In this document: positions 35,947-45,104 of the stretch, piece after piece
How positions within the stretch are numbered: the first letter of the stretch is position 1
Layout: every line of letters begins with the position of its first letter
DNA from: Flavobacterium frigoris
GTDB taxonomy: Bacteria; Bacteroidota; Bacteroidia; Flavobacteriales; Flavobacteriaceae
Reading direction: 5' to 3'
Assembly (NCBI RefSeq): GCF_900111075.1
Contig: NZ_FOFZ01000013.1
Coordinates: forward strand, 28,250 to 92,249
DNA length: 64,000 nt
Made by a program: the position numbers and the translations under genes
Notes under the pieces: model-generated
What the model saw: the letters and a program-made list of their open reading frames with translations, nothing else
Database searches by the model: none
Told to the model about the DNA's origin: nothing

Positions 35947-35974
35947 CAAATGTATTATTGGTGCTTCGAAGCAC
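35947..35974 (-). promoter_or_regulatory. Candidate promoter and palindromic operator
   Basis: TACATTTG (minus strand 35954-35947) is preceded by the perfect 14-bp palindrome GTGCTTC/GAAGCAC (35961-35974), which overlies the spacer and the -33 region. No clear TTG was found at -33, so an activator may be needed. Confidence 0.45.
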
Positions 35975-36054
35975 TGTTAATTCATGGTTAGTTTATAGTT
36001 ATTTTTATTATGGGATAGACATAGATTTGCTTGTAAAAACGGCAGTATGGACAA

Positions 36055-36072
36055 GCTAACTTAGTCTGCAGA
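36055..36072 (+). repeat. Dispersed direct repeat, copy C
   Basis: GCTAACTTAGTCTGCAGA. It differs from copy B at two positions. It directly precedes the surviving part of the tyrosine kinase gene. Confidence 0.55.
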
Positions 36073-36400
36073 GTTATTAATGGGTAAAAAAGTGGATGCG
36101 CTGTTTAATGAGTTGAAATCGCATTACGATTATATCATTGTCGATACCGCTCCCGTGAGTTTAGTGACAGATACTATGTTAGTCGCTAAACATGCCGATT
36201 GTTTTATATATGTGGCACGTGCTAATTTTTTAGAAAAACGAATGTTGGATATCGCCAATACCTTATATAAAGAAGGAAAGCTGCCCAATATGTGTATGCT
36301 TCTTAATGATACTGATTCCACAAAAGGCTATGGCTACGGCTACGGCTACGGCCATAGTTTAAAGCAGGAGCCCTGGTATAAAAAGGTATTTAAAATGTAA
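36071..36400 (+). pseudogene. Tyrosine-protein kinase (Wzc/BY-kinase), C-terminal remnant
   Basis: The 110-codon piece matches only the end of a Wzc-type bacterial tyrosine kinase: the Walker A' and B region DYIIVDTAPVSLVTDT, ARANFLEKRM, LNDTDSTKGYGYGYGYGH and a Tyr-rich autophosphorylation tail. The family continues upstream with a transmembrane chain-length domain and the first Walker motif, all absent. The family-like peptide AELLMGKKVD starts immediately after repeat C (an in-frame stop lies inside the repeat at 36062). BY-kinases control capsule or exopolysaccharide polymer length. Its phosphatase partner survives downstream. Confidence 0.85.
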
Positions 36401-36426
36401 TCAAGAACATTTGTCTGGATACTATT

Positions 36427-36467
36427 AAAAAAGGCTACACAATAATTTTATTTTGTAGCCTTTTTTA
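36427..36467 (+). terminator. Terminator after kinase remnant
   Basis: A 13-bp stem (36427-36439 with 36454-36466) with a T run. Confidence 0.85.
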
Positions 36468-36721
36468 TGGGTGCTTCCTTTGCGAATAATCATAGCGGCA
36501 ATACCTAGGTGATCGTTCCGCCCCCGATTTTGAAATGAGGGTATTTAGTAGTGAATTAGAAGGAGCATTGAAGGAATTTAGTAAAGCTAGAAACGCCGTT
36601 CTGAATTGGCATAGTGGTGTTTGTAGTTCGAAGCTATTTTAAATGGGCTAATCTGTGATTTTTATAGGAACTAACCCCTGAAATTTTGTTCCTTTGCGGT
36701 ATCATTTTTAAAAACAAAGTA

Positions 36722-37462
36722 GTGTTTTTCTTTTCTAAAAATAAGCCAGTTTTAAAAGACCTCATACCAGAAGGTCATATCGATATTCACTCCCATTTAT
36801 TACCGGGAATCGATGATGGCGCAAGAACGTTTGAAGATACCTTGCTACTTACCCAGGCGCTTCAAAGTTTTGGAGTAACACAGTTCATCACTACCCCTCA
36901 TATTATTCAGCATATTTGGGAGAATACCCATGAAATAATCGTGTCCAAAAAAACAGAAACAATACAGCAGCTTAAAAATAACAACATTACAATTCCTTTT
37001 CAAGCTGCTGCAGAATACCTAATGGACGACCAATTTGTTCGGCTTTTTCAATCTCATGATTTGTTGACGCTGAAAGACAACTACGTCTTAGTAGAGATGT
37101 CATACATCAATGCGCCAATGCAGTTGTATTCTATACTTTTTGATTTACAGGTGGGGGGTTATGTTCCTGTATTAGCGCATCCGGAACGGTACTTATTTTA
37201 CCACAATAATTTTAATGAGTATGTCAAACTAAAAAGAGCAGGTTGCTTGTTTCAATTGAATTTATTGTCAGTAGTGGGGTATTATGGTACTGCAGTCTCT
37301 AAAATAGCAGAACAGCTGCTGACAAAAGGAATGTACACCTATGTGGGTTCTGATGTGCATCATGACAATCATATTACTGCTTTCAATCAAAAAGTTAAAC
37401 TGAAAGATGTGGCACCCTTAAAAGAAGCGATAGCCAATAATCAGTTTTTTAAGATAGAATAA
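36722..37462 (+). CDS. CpsB/CapC-type tyrosine-protein phosphatase
   Basis: A 246-aa PHP-family phosphatase (EC 3.1.3.48) that removes phosphate from BY-kinase tails and so controls polysaccharide export. The metal-binding start DIHSHLLPGIDDGA, then TTPHI, AEYLMDD, LAHPERY and GSDVHHDN supply the histidine and acidic ligands. The GTG at 36722 gives MFFFSKNKPVLKDLIPEGH, like relatives; a TTG at 36686 would add 12 residues. No Shine-Dalgarno decides between them. It is downstream of the truncated kinase with a terminator between, so it now stands alone. Between the two genes, 36496-36642 holds a 49-codon open fragment of unknown kind. Confidence 0.88.
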   Translation: MFFFSKNKPVLKDLIPEGHIDIHSHLLPGIDDGARTFEDTLLLTQALQSFGVTQFITTPHIIQHIWENTHEIIVSKKTETIQQLKNNNITIPFQAAAEYLMDDQFVRLFQSHDLLTLKDNYVLVEMSYINAPMQLYSILFDLQVGGYVPVLAHPERYLFYHNNFNEYVKLKRAGCLFQLNLLSVVGYYGTAVSKIAEQLLTKGMYTYVGSDVHHDNHITAFNQKVKLKDVAPLKEAIANNQFFKIE

Positions 37463-37574
37463 TCGCATGTCCTTTCTTTACGTTAGCGCTGTTTATCCAT
37501 TACTTGTTTCAGGAAGTGATTTTATAAAAATGCGATGAGGTTTTTTTTTAAAATAGTATTGAAAACCGTTGTAT

Positions 37575-37606
37575 AAAAAAAGCTTCTCATTTGAGAAGCT
37601 TTTTTT
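37575..37606. terminator. Bidirectional terminator
   Basis: AAAAAAGCTTCTCA-T-TGAGAAGCTTTTTT stem, about 14 bp, between the convergent phosphatase gene and the secreted protein gene. Confidence 0.88.
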
Positions 37607-37611
37607 ATGAA

Positions 37612-38301
37612 TTAGAAAGTGGATATGAATTTTGTCATTTCAATAATGCTCTTTTCGTTTTTTAAAGAAAAGGAGTTGTTTTTAAAATAGAGTGCAATAT
37701 CTTCTTTTTTTGTGGGGAAAAGTGTTTGAAGCTCTTTCTTGTTCTTGGGCATTGGTATTGCCGTTTTATTTTTTATACTCAAATAATATTCGTCGCTTAC
37801 TCTAACATACCTTGCAGGTACAGCAGTTTGATATGAATTAACTGCTTCTTTGCCTTTTTGAAGAGTGATCTTATCTCTCCTAAATAAAGAAATATCTTTA
37901 TTACTAAATAATTCCACTAAGTATCCATTCATGTATCCCTCATCTGATTTGTAATTTAAAAGTTTTATTTTTTCATTAGATTCAATAATTGTTATGGTGC
38001 TATAAGGTTCGTTTTTTATTAACGAAAAAACTTCTTTTTTTTCATTTTGAACTTCTATCATATCTGTAACTGCATCGTAACGAATCATAATTTGTTTCGA
38101 AACACCAGAAATCTCCGCAAATCTAAACTCATTGACTAGATATTCAGACCCTTCTATTTTTTGTGCTAGTTGTTTATTTAAGACATTATTTCTATATAAA
38201 GCACCAGAGCCATCTTGATCCAGATTGTCTAATACTCGTTGAGCATTCGAAGTCAATACTACAAAAGATAATAATAATGTGTTTAGCAATAATTTTTTCA
38301 T
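37612..38301 (-). CDS. Secreted hypothetical protein
   Basis: A 229-aa protein with a signal peptide (about 1-20, ending SNAQ). The mature region has no family I recognise. It is rich in charged residues, with beta-like segments (QIMIRYDAVTDMIEV, STITIIESNEKIKLLNY) and a C-terminal helical segment ending in KFISTF. It lies 16 bp downstream of the DUF885 lipoprotein gene on the same strand, so they are probably co-transcribed. Function unknown. Confidence 0.7.
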   Translation of the reverse strand: MKKLLLNTLLLSFVVLTSNAQRVLDNLDQDGSGALYRNNVLNKQLAQKIEGSEYLVNEFRFAEISGVSKQIMIRYDAVTDMIEVQNEKKEVFSLIKNEPYSTITIIESNEKIKLLNYKSDEGYMNGYLVELFSNKDISLFRRDKITLQKGKEAVNSYQTAVPARYVRVSDEYYLSIKNKTAIPMPKNKKELQTLFPTKKEDIALYFKNNSFSLKNEKSIIEMTKFISTF

Positions 38302-38317
38302 AGTTTTTTATTTTTAA

Positions 38318-40096
38318 TTATTTGGATTCATTTATCCAAGCGTCAATCTTTTTTTCTAATAAGGCCAGTGGCATTACTCCAGATTCCAACACTTTTTCAT
38401 GAAATTTCTTAATATCAAATTTGGTGCCCATTTTGTCTTGTGCTCTTTTGCGCAACTCCATTATTTTCAATTGACCAATTTTATACGATAAAGCTTGTCC
38501 GGGAATCGCCATATAGCGTTCGATTTCTGTAGTAATTCCAGCTTCACTTTCGGCCTCATTTTCCATTGAAAATTGAATGGCTTGTTCTCTGGTCCATCCT
38601 TTACTATGTATTCCTGTGTCAACAACTAAGCGTACTGCTCTATGCATTTCATTTCCTAACATACCAAAATATTGATAAGGATCTTTATATAAGCCTAATT
38701 CTTTACCCAAGCTTTCTGTATATAAAGCCCAGCCTTCGCCGTAAGCGCCAAACCAATTGTATTTTCTAAAATCAGGTAATGCGTTGTTTTCTTGTTGTAA
38801 AGAGATTTGAAAATGATGCCCAGGGATTGCTTCGTGCAAAAACAAATCTTCGTCCCCATACATATTGTATTCTTTGATGTCTGGTATTGGTACATAAAAC
38901 ACTCCTGGGCGTGAACCGTCTGATGTTCCTTGACTGTATTCTGCACTAGCCGTTTTCTCTCTAAAGACTTCCGTTCTTCTAATTTCAAATTTTGTTTTGG
39001 GTTGTAGGGAGAACAATTTGTCTACATTTGGTTTTATTACAGCGTAGATTCTTTCAAAGTTAGCAATTACTTGCTCTGGTTTTTTGAATGGTTTTAACTC
39101 TGGTTTGTTTCTTACATAATCAAAAAATTCAAGTAAGCTACCTTTAAAACCAACCTGATTTTTTACTTTTTCCATTTCGGCATTCAATCTCGCTACTTCG
39201 TTCAATCCTAATTCATGAATTTCGTCAGGAGTCATTGTGGTTGTCGTCCATTGTTTTGCATAAGTGGCATATAGTTCTTTTCCAAAAGGCAAACTTCCTA
39301 TTCCGCTGGTTGATCTTGATGCAGCCAGGTATTCGTTTTTAAGAAAAGCAGTCATTTTTTTAAACTTAGGGATCAGTTTGTCATTGATTTCCGCGGTATA
39401 TTTTGCCGTTAAATCCTTTTTTGTTTCTTCAGAAAATGTCGAGGGCATTAATTTTATGGAAGAATAAAATAGATTGTCTTCAATATTAGCAGTTGGCATA
39501 TCTTCGAACTGAGGAATTACTTTCACGGTTAATGATTTTGGTAATACGACTCCTTGTTCGATGCCTTTTTTCATGTAAACCATTGCCGAGTCGATCCAAA
39601 CGCTATACCGATCCATTCGTTGCAGGAAATTGGTATAATCTTTTTCTGTTTTAAAAGGCTGCGCGCTAGTTCCGCCGGCATATTGCCCCATCGTTAAATG
39701 AGTTCCCCAAAACTGATGAACAGGCATTAGATTGGTAGGCTGTTTCAATAATTCTTTACCTACTTCAACTTCCCATTTTATAATTTCATAACTGTTTTTT
39801 TCTTCTGGGCTAAGTTCCGCTTCCTTTACTTTATTTAAGGCCGTTTCATATTTAGTATAGAAAGCCAATTGATCTTTTCTGAAACGGTCAGTCATCTCTA
39901 ACTGTAACTGATCGTTGTATTGGTTTTGACCATTTTGAGTTGCAGCCAATGGGTCTAGTGCATTTTTATCATCAAAATAGCTTTTGGTTATGGTGCTAAA
40001 GTTTTCTTTGTCGTTTTTTGTATTATTTTCTTTTTTGCAATTCAGAAACAATAAGGAAAAAACAGGGACTAAAATAAAGACGAATGTTCTTTTCAT
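38318..40096 (-). CDS. DUF885 family lipoprotein (metallopeptidase-like)
   Basis: A 592-aa lipoprotein. The signal ends in LFLNC (C20). The mature protein is a DUF885 protein, a family with a zinc-peptidase-like fold. The motif LHEAIPGHHFQ with two His and a Glu marks the metal site, and ARSTSGIGSLPFGKELYATY and PGQALSYKIGQLK are family blocks. Functions in this family are mostly unassigned; peptidase activity on a periplasmic or surface substrate is likely. It is first in a two-gene unit with the secreted protein. Length and motifs are complete. Confidence 0.88.
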   Translation of the reverse strand: MKRTFVFILVPVFSLLFLNCKKENNTKNDKENFSTITKSYFDDKNALDPLAATQNGQNQYNDQLQLEMTDRFRKDQLAFYTKYETALNKVKEAELSPEEKNSYEIIKWEVEVGKELLKQPTNLMPVHQFWGTHLTMGQYAGGTSAQPFKTEKDYTNFLQRMDRYSVWIDSAMVYMKKGIEQGVVLPKSLTVKVIPQFEDMPTANIEDNLFYSSIKLMPSTFSEETKKDLTAKYTAEINDKLIPKFKKMTAFLKNEYLAASRSTSGIGSLPFGKELYATYAKQWTTTTMTPDEIHELGLNEVARLNAEMEKVKNQVGFKGSLLEFFDYVRNKPELKPFKKPEQVIANFERIYAVIKPNVDKLFSLQPKTKFEIRRTEVFREKTASAEYSQGTSDGSRPGVFYVPIPDIKEYNMYGDEDLFLHEAIPGHHFQISLQQENNALPDFRKYNWFGAYGEGWALYTESLGKELGLYKDPYQYFGMLGNEMHRAVRLVVDTGIHSKGWTREQAIQFSMENEAESEAGITTEIERYMAIPGQALSYKIGQLKIMELRKRAQDKMGTKFDIKKFHEKVLESGVMPLALLEKKIDAWINESK

Positions 40097-40210
40097 GTAA
40101 ATTGGTTATTAGGTAATTGAAGCTAATTTACTCAAAAAAAACGAATTCTTGAGGATTTGTATTTTACGTCGAAAAGGGAGTAGCTGATTTAATGGCTTTA
40201 GATGTAAAAC

Positions 40211-40246
40211 AAAAAAAAGAGGTTGCCTTTTGTAGACAACCTCTTT
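40211..40246 (-). terminator. Terminator of the TonB receptor gene
   Basis: A 10-bp stem AAAGAGGTTG/CAACCTCTTT (40216-40225 with 40237-40246), followed on the minus strand by T-rich DNA. Confidence 0.8.
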
Positions 40247-40273
40247 GGTGGTTTTTTGAACAGTACTGTTTGA

Positions 40274-43039
40274 TTAAAATTGGTAATTCAAACTTAGGCT
40301 TATTGTGGCTCCTTTTTTGTAAGAGAGAACATTTACATCACCAGTTGTATTTGCTTGTACTCTATTGATCGCGGGGTTTAATAGGTTTTTTGCTACTAGC
40401 CCTAATCCTAATTTTTCAGTTAGTTTAGCTTTCGAAATAAAATCTAATGAACCAAAAGCTTTGTCAATTAAGTCTCCTTTGTTGCTTGTCCCGATTGCAT
40501 TGACTCTATCTGAAAAGTAAGTGTAAGCTACAGTTGTTGTAAGGTTGCTGTTGCTGCTCCATTCGTTGAAGAAAGTTAAGTCGGCATTTAACAATAAATC
40601 TGAAGCTCCTGTGAATTTTCCTTTTTTGTTTGTGAAATCAACTTGAAAATCTGTTTCTCTTTTTACTTTTTCTGAATTTAATTCTTGATTGCTATATAAA
40701 TAAGAAGCGTTGATACCAGCAGAAAGTTTTTTTGCATTGTCTGAATCGATATTTAAAAGTTGTTTTCTATATTCTACTTCAGCCCCAGCAACATAACCAT
40801 AGTCTCCTGTGTTTATAAACGAGATGTCATTTGAGGAAGACAATATCGTTACCTCATTCATTGGGTTTAGGATGTATTTTCCAAAAGCAGTTACCGAAAT
40901 TAGCTCGTCACTTTTTGGGAACATTTCCCATTTTAAATCTAAATTATAATCATCAGATTCATATAAATCTTTATTACCTACTTTTACTTGTAATACTTCT
41001 TCGTAAATAAACGGCGCTCTTTCTTTAAATTGAGGTAAAGTATAGGTTTTGCTTAATCCTAAACGTAAATTTTGTTTGTCGTTCAATTCATATTTCATAA
41101 CTAAACTGGGTAAGAAGGCCGTTTTTTCTAATTGATCTTCTCCAATTGCTCCTAGTTGTGTGTTCCATTGTACTTTTTGAGTAATTTGTTCTCCTCTAAG
41201 ACCTAATACAGCAGTTAATTTTTTGAATTTGTATTCCGTGTTGGCAAATGCGGCATGAATCAATAGGTCTCCTCCGTACGTTTGTGGATCTAAAGCATTA
41301 AACACTTGAGAATTTCCTCTAAAAGTTGCTATTCTAAAATTATCGTTGTTAAAATTATCTTGATTATAAAATAAATCTAAGTTATTAGGGTCAACAATGG
41401 TATTCGTATTACCACTTGTGGCTTTAATATTGAATTGAGTAGCTTGAAATCCTCTTGATTTAATTCTTTCGTTTAGACCAAAAGTAATTTTTCCTAGGAA
41501 GTCACCATCTGCATTTTTATTAAATTTGTAATCGTATGAAGCGTTTGCAGCTAGTTCATCTTCTTTTAATTTTTGAAAGTATCTGTGGTTATCAGGAAGG
41601 GATATACTTGACAATTGGTAGCCAGTAGCTTCTTTTCTAAAAATGTTTTGTACCCTGTCTGGCATACTTGCATCAATGATGTTGTAGGAAACGCCCCAAT
41701 TCAATTTAGAACGATCTCCTATTTTGTGTTCTCCTAATATTTGGTTAACCCATAAACTGTTTTTTTCATAGTTAAAACGTCGTATTAAACCGTTGCCATC
41801 ATTTGCAATATCGACAATGTATCCGTAGTACTCTTCTTTTGATTGTGTTGAGGTATTGATGTATAAAGTATTGAAGCTTACTTTGTTATTGTTGTTTATT
41901 TTGTAACCAATATTAGCCATTCCGGTAGTATTCGTTTCGTATTTTAATTCATTATAGTTTTCAAAGATTTTATTGGCAATTCCATTACCGTTAACACCTG
42001 CTTTTGCGGTTCCATTATTTTTAGCTGAGAAATCGTTATTGAATGAAGCTGTTGCAAAAAAACTAAGTTTCCCTTCTGACCCTACGTCAAATGATTTTCC
42101 TCCAGAGATACTAAAAGAAGTAGCTATTGGAGTATAATCTTTCATTTGAAGAGAGCTAAAGTTGAACTGTGTAAGAGGATTGTTTGGAATTGATTTTTTT
42201 GTAAAACCCAATCCGTCAAATCCTTTTTGCAATTTAAAATTGTCTTCTGCAATTGCATTCGTGTTTACTTTAGAACCAATGTCAATTTTTAAAAATCCGT
42301 TTCCTTTGTAGTCTTTCGAAATAATATCAACGTTACCGCCTGCAAAGTCGCCATATACATTTCCGCCATATACTTTGTCAATGGAGATGTATTCAACAAT
42401 GTCTGTAGAGAAAATTTCAAGGTTTAAGTTTTTCTTTTCTGGATCATTTGATGGAATTGGTAGACCATTCATCGTGGTAGAATTGTATCGGTCGCCTAGA
42501 CCTCTTACAAATATATTTCCTGAACCTTCTTGTTTTGTAATACCACTAGTTTTTGTTACAGCAGTTGCGACATCACTAACCCCTTTTCTAGATAATTCTT
42601 GAGTCCCAATGCTTTGTTGAATTCCAACAGCATTTTTCTGGTCTAGTAGCAAGGCGGTTTCTTTTTGTTTATTAACAGTAGTTGTTATAACTACATCATC
42701 TAGTTTATAACTAGAAGATCCTAATGCTTTGCTTAGTGTTATTGTTTCTCCGCTTTTTACTATAATAGGAGTCTCTATAGATTCATACCCGATGAAACTA
42801 AACTGTATTATGTAATTTCCTGCTGGAGCATTAAGTGAATATTTACCGTCAATATCTGTTGTTCCGTTTATTTGTGTTCCTTTTAATAATACGTTTGCAA
42901 AAGGTAGCGTTTCGTTGTTTGAATCCTTATCAGTTAGTACTCCAGAAATAGTACCTTTAGTTTGAGAAAAAGCAAGGGTACTAATAAAAAGCGTTAAAAT
43001 GAATAATTTAAGTTTCGTAGTTTGTTTAATTTTTTGCAA
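40274..43039 (-). CDS. TonB-dependent receptor next to phoBR
   Basis: A 921-aa outer-membrane receptor. No ATG exists near the start, and TTG at 43039 gives MQKIKQTTKLKLFI with a signal peptide (ending FSQT). A carboxypeptidase-like domain (about 28-115), plug (with SGNIFVRGLGDRYNSTTMNG and YGDFAGGNVDIISKDY) and a large barrel ending in LSLNYQF follow. The GDRYNSTTMNG and PSNDPEKK blocks place it in the OMF-like TonB group often seen near phosphate or protein-uptake genes. It is divergent from phoB, and its upstream DNA shows TTAAC/GTAAC units at 11-bp steps, so Pho control is possible. A weak TTACTTTG overlaps its start region. Confidence 0.88.
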   Translation of the reverse strand: MQKIKQTTKLKLFILTLFISTLAFSQTKGTISGVLTDKDSNNETLPFANVLLKGTQINGTTDIDGKYSLNAPAGNYIIQFSFIGYESIETPIIVKSGETITLSKALGSSSYKLDDVVITTTVNKQKETALLLDQKNAVGIQQSIGTQELSRKGVSDVATAVTKTSGITKQEGSGNIFVRGLGDRYNSTTMNGLPIPSNDPEKKNLNLEIFSTDIVEYISIDKVYGGNVYGDFAGGNVDIISKDYKGNGFLKIDIGSKVNTNAIAEDNFKLQKGFDGLGFTKKSIPNNPLTQFNFSSLQMKDYTPIATSFSISGGKSFDVGSEGKLSFFATASFNNDFSAKNNGTAKAGVNGNGIANKIFENYNELKYETNTTGMANIGYKINNNNKVSFNTLYINTSTQSKEEYYGYIVDIANDGNGLIRRFNYEKNSLWVNQILGEHKIGDRSKLNWGVSYNIIDASMPDRVQNIFRKEATGYQLSSISLPDNHRYFQKLKEDELAANASYDYKFNKNADGDFLGKITFGLNERIKSRGFQATQFNIKATSGNTNTIVDPNNLDLFYNQDNFNNDNFRIATFRGNSQVFNALDPQTYGGDLLIHAAFANTEYKFKKLTAVLGLRGEQITQKVQWNTQLGAIGEDQLEKTAFLPSLVMKYELNDKQNLRLGLSKTYTLPQFKERAPFIYEEVLQVKVGNKDLYESDDYNLDLKWEMFPKSDELISVTAFGKYILNPMNEVTILSSSNDISFINTGDYGYVAGAEVEYRKQLLNIDSDNAKKLSAGINASYLYSNQELNSEKVKRETDFQVDFTNKKGKFTGASDLLLNADLTFFNEWSSNSNLTTTVAYTYFSDRVNAIGTSNKGDLIDKAFGSLDFISKAKLTEKLGLGLVAKNLLNPAINRVQANTTGDVNVLSYKKGATISLSLNYQF

Positions 43040-43195
43040 AGTAATGGTGTCTTTGTAAAGTTTGCGTTATTGGCAGGTTGCCATTACGTTTGTTAAATAT
43101 TACTAAATAGTTACTAAATTAATTTACGGTTAATACTACTTTTTTGCTATTCATTTATTCTTATATTTACAACTGCAAACGTAAATTTGCTAAAT

Positions 43196-43879
43196 ATGAA
43201 AAAGAAACACACCAAGATTTTATTAGTTGATGACGAGCCAGATATTTTAGAAATCGTTGGTTATAATCTCACACAGGAAGGATATCAAATTTTTACGGCT
43301 ACTAATGGAAAAGAAGCTATTGCTAAAGCTAAAAAGGAAGTACCGGATTTGATAATTATGGATGTGATGATGCCGGAGATGGACGGAATGGAAGCGTGTG
43401 AAAATATTAGAAAAATTCCGGAGTTAAGTAATGTGATTATTACTTTCTTGACTGCTAGAAGCGAAGATTATTCGCAAGTTGCTGGATTTGATGCCGGAGC
43501 GGATGATTATATTACAAAACCGATTAAGCCAAAATTATTAGTTAGCAAAGTAAAAGCATTGTTGCGCCGCTTAAAAGAGAGCGAGAAAGATAGTGAAACC
43601 TTAAACGTAGGCGGGATAGAAATCAATCGCGAAGAATATAAAATAGTTAAAGATAATATCGAAATTTCCTTACCTAGAAAAGAGTTTGAGTTGTTTTATT
43701 TGTTAGCCTCTAAACCAGGAAAAGTGTTTAAGCGTGATGAAATTCTGGACAAAGTTTGGGGAAATGAAGTAGTGGTAGGTGGAAGAACAATCGATGTTCA
43801 TATTAGAAAGCTACGAGAAAAAATAGGCGAAGATCTTTTTAAGACTATTAAAGGGGTTGGTTATAAATTTGAAGTTTAA
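43196..43879 (+). CDS. phoB: PhoB-type OmpR-family response regulator
   Basis: A 227-aa response regulator from the ATG at 43196 (a TTG at 43187 adds three residues). The receiver has D12, D13, the phosphorylation site D56 (IIMDVMMP), T86 and K108 (DYITKPIKP). A winged-helix OmpR domain covers about 135-227, with the recognition region GRTIDVHIRKLREKIG. With the PhoR kinase 82 bp downstream it forms the phosphate-starvation two-component system. Target genes with PHO-box-like repeats lie 7-11 kb downstream in this window. Confidence 0.93.
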   Translation: MKKKHTKILLVDDEPDILEIVGYNLTQEGYQIFTATNGKEAIAKAKKEVPDLIIMDVMMPEMDGMEACENIRKIPELSNVIITFLTARSEDYSQVAGFDAGADDYITKPIKPKLLVSKVKALLRRLKESEKDSETLNVGGIEINREEYKIVKDNIEISLPRKEFELFYLLASKPGKVFKRDEILDKVWGNEVVVGGRTIDVHIRKLREKIGEDLFKTIKGVGYKFEV

Positions 43880-43961
43880 ATTAGATATAATAAATGTTGT
43901 TTATGGAATGTAAGGCCATCCTCAAAAGGCTAAATTTTATAAGCAACGGACGTACTTAAAA

Positions 43962-45071
43962 ATGAAAATAAGTTTTAAAAAAACCTATAAGTTTGCCGTA
44001 AAATCAGCATTATATATCAGTATTTTTTCTACAGGATTCGTGGTCTTGTTGGCTAGAAATTTATTTCAGTTTACTACAAAAGATATGTCGTGGTTTGCTG
44101 TAATATTTGGTTTTGCGATGGCAATTTTTTCGTTTATTGTCTTACAGTATCGCGTAGAACGCTTTATATACCGACGTGTAAAAAAAATCTATGACGATGT
44201 TTCATTATTAGAATCTAGTACATTCATTAATAAGCCCATTACTACTGACATGGAAACGCTGACTAGGGAAGTAAAGAAATTTGCAACCGATAAAAAGCTG
44301 GAAATCGAAATGTTGCAAGTGCGAGAAGAGTACCGCAGAGAATTTTTAGGGAATGTTTCGCATGAATTAAAAACACCTTTATTTACCGTACAAGGTTATA
44401 TTTCGACTTTATTAGATGGGGCGATGGAGGATAAAGTGATTCGAAAGAAATACTTGAAACGTGCCGAAAAAGGAGTGGAACGCCTGATCTATATTGTTGA
44501 AGATTTAGATATGATCACCAAGCTGGAAGTGGGGGATCTGAATTTAGATTATTCAGAGTTTGATATTGTAGAATTGATTCAGAATGTCTTTGACTTATTA
44601 GAAATGAAGGCGGAAAAAAAGAAAATCACCCTAGCATTTGAAAACTACCACATCTTACCTAATTATGTAATAGCAGACAGAGACCGTATTCAACAAGTTA
44701 TTGAAAATTTAATCGTCAATTCAATTAAATATGGAAAAACTGGCGGGACAACCGAAGTGGCTGTAGTGAATTTAACTAAGAAAAAAGTACTAGTTCGCAT
44801 AAGTGATAATGGGGAAGGAATAGAGAAACAAAATATCCCAAGGCTTTTTGAACGTTTTTATCGCGTTAATAAAAGCGGCTCTCGATCAGAAGGTGGTTCT
44901 GGATTAGGATTGGCGATCGTCAAACATATCATAGAAGCACATAAAGAGAAAATTTATGTGGAAAGTGAATTTGGCATTGGCTCAGAATTTTCATTCACGC
45001 TCGAAAAGCAAACGGGGAATAAGCAGCAAAAGACTGTTTCTAGTGTTATAGAAACAGCCTTTGAACTTTAG
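43962..45071 (+). CDS. phoR: PhoR-type sensor histidine kinase
   Basis: A 369-aa membrane histidine kinase. Two membrane segments (about 12-31 and 43-62) are followed by a short linker, then HisKA with H134 in FLGNVSHELKTPL and an HATPase domain (N box ENLIVNSIKYG, G boxes DNGEGIE and SGLGLAIV). It has no PAS domain and a short periplasmic loop, so it probably senses phosphate through the Pst-PhoU complex as PhoR does. It would phosphorylate the adjacent PhoB. Length is usual for flavobacterial PhoR. Confidence 0.9.
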   Translation: MKISFKKTYKFAVKSALYISIFSTGFVVLLARNLFQFTTKDMSWFAVIFGFAMAIFSFIVLQYRVERFIYRRVKKIYDDVSLLESSTFINKPITTDMETLTREVKKFATDKKLEIEMLQVREEYRREFLGNVSHELKTPLFTVQGYISTLLDGAMEDKVIRKKYLKRAEKGVERLIYIVEDLDMITKLEVGDLNLDYSEFDIVELIQNVFDLLEMKAEKKKITLAFENYHILPNYVIADRDRIQQVIENLIVNSIKYGKTGGTTEVAVVNLTKKKVLVRISDNGEGIEKQNIPRLFERFYRVNKSGSRSEGGSGLGLAIVKHIIEAHKEKIYVESEFGIGSEFSFTLEKQTGNKQQKTVSSVIETAFEL

Positions 45072-45104
45072 CTAATCGCTTATGTTTTTAAATGTTCCTG
45101 CTTA

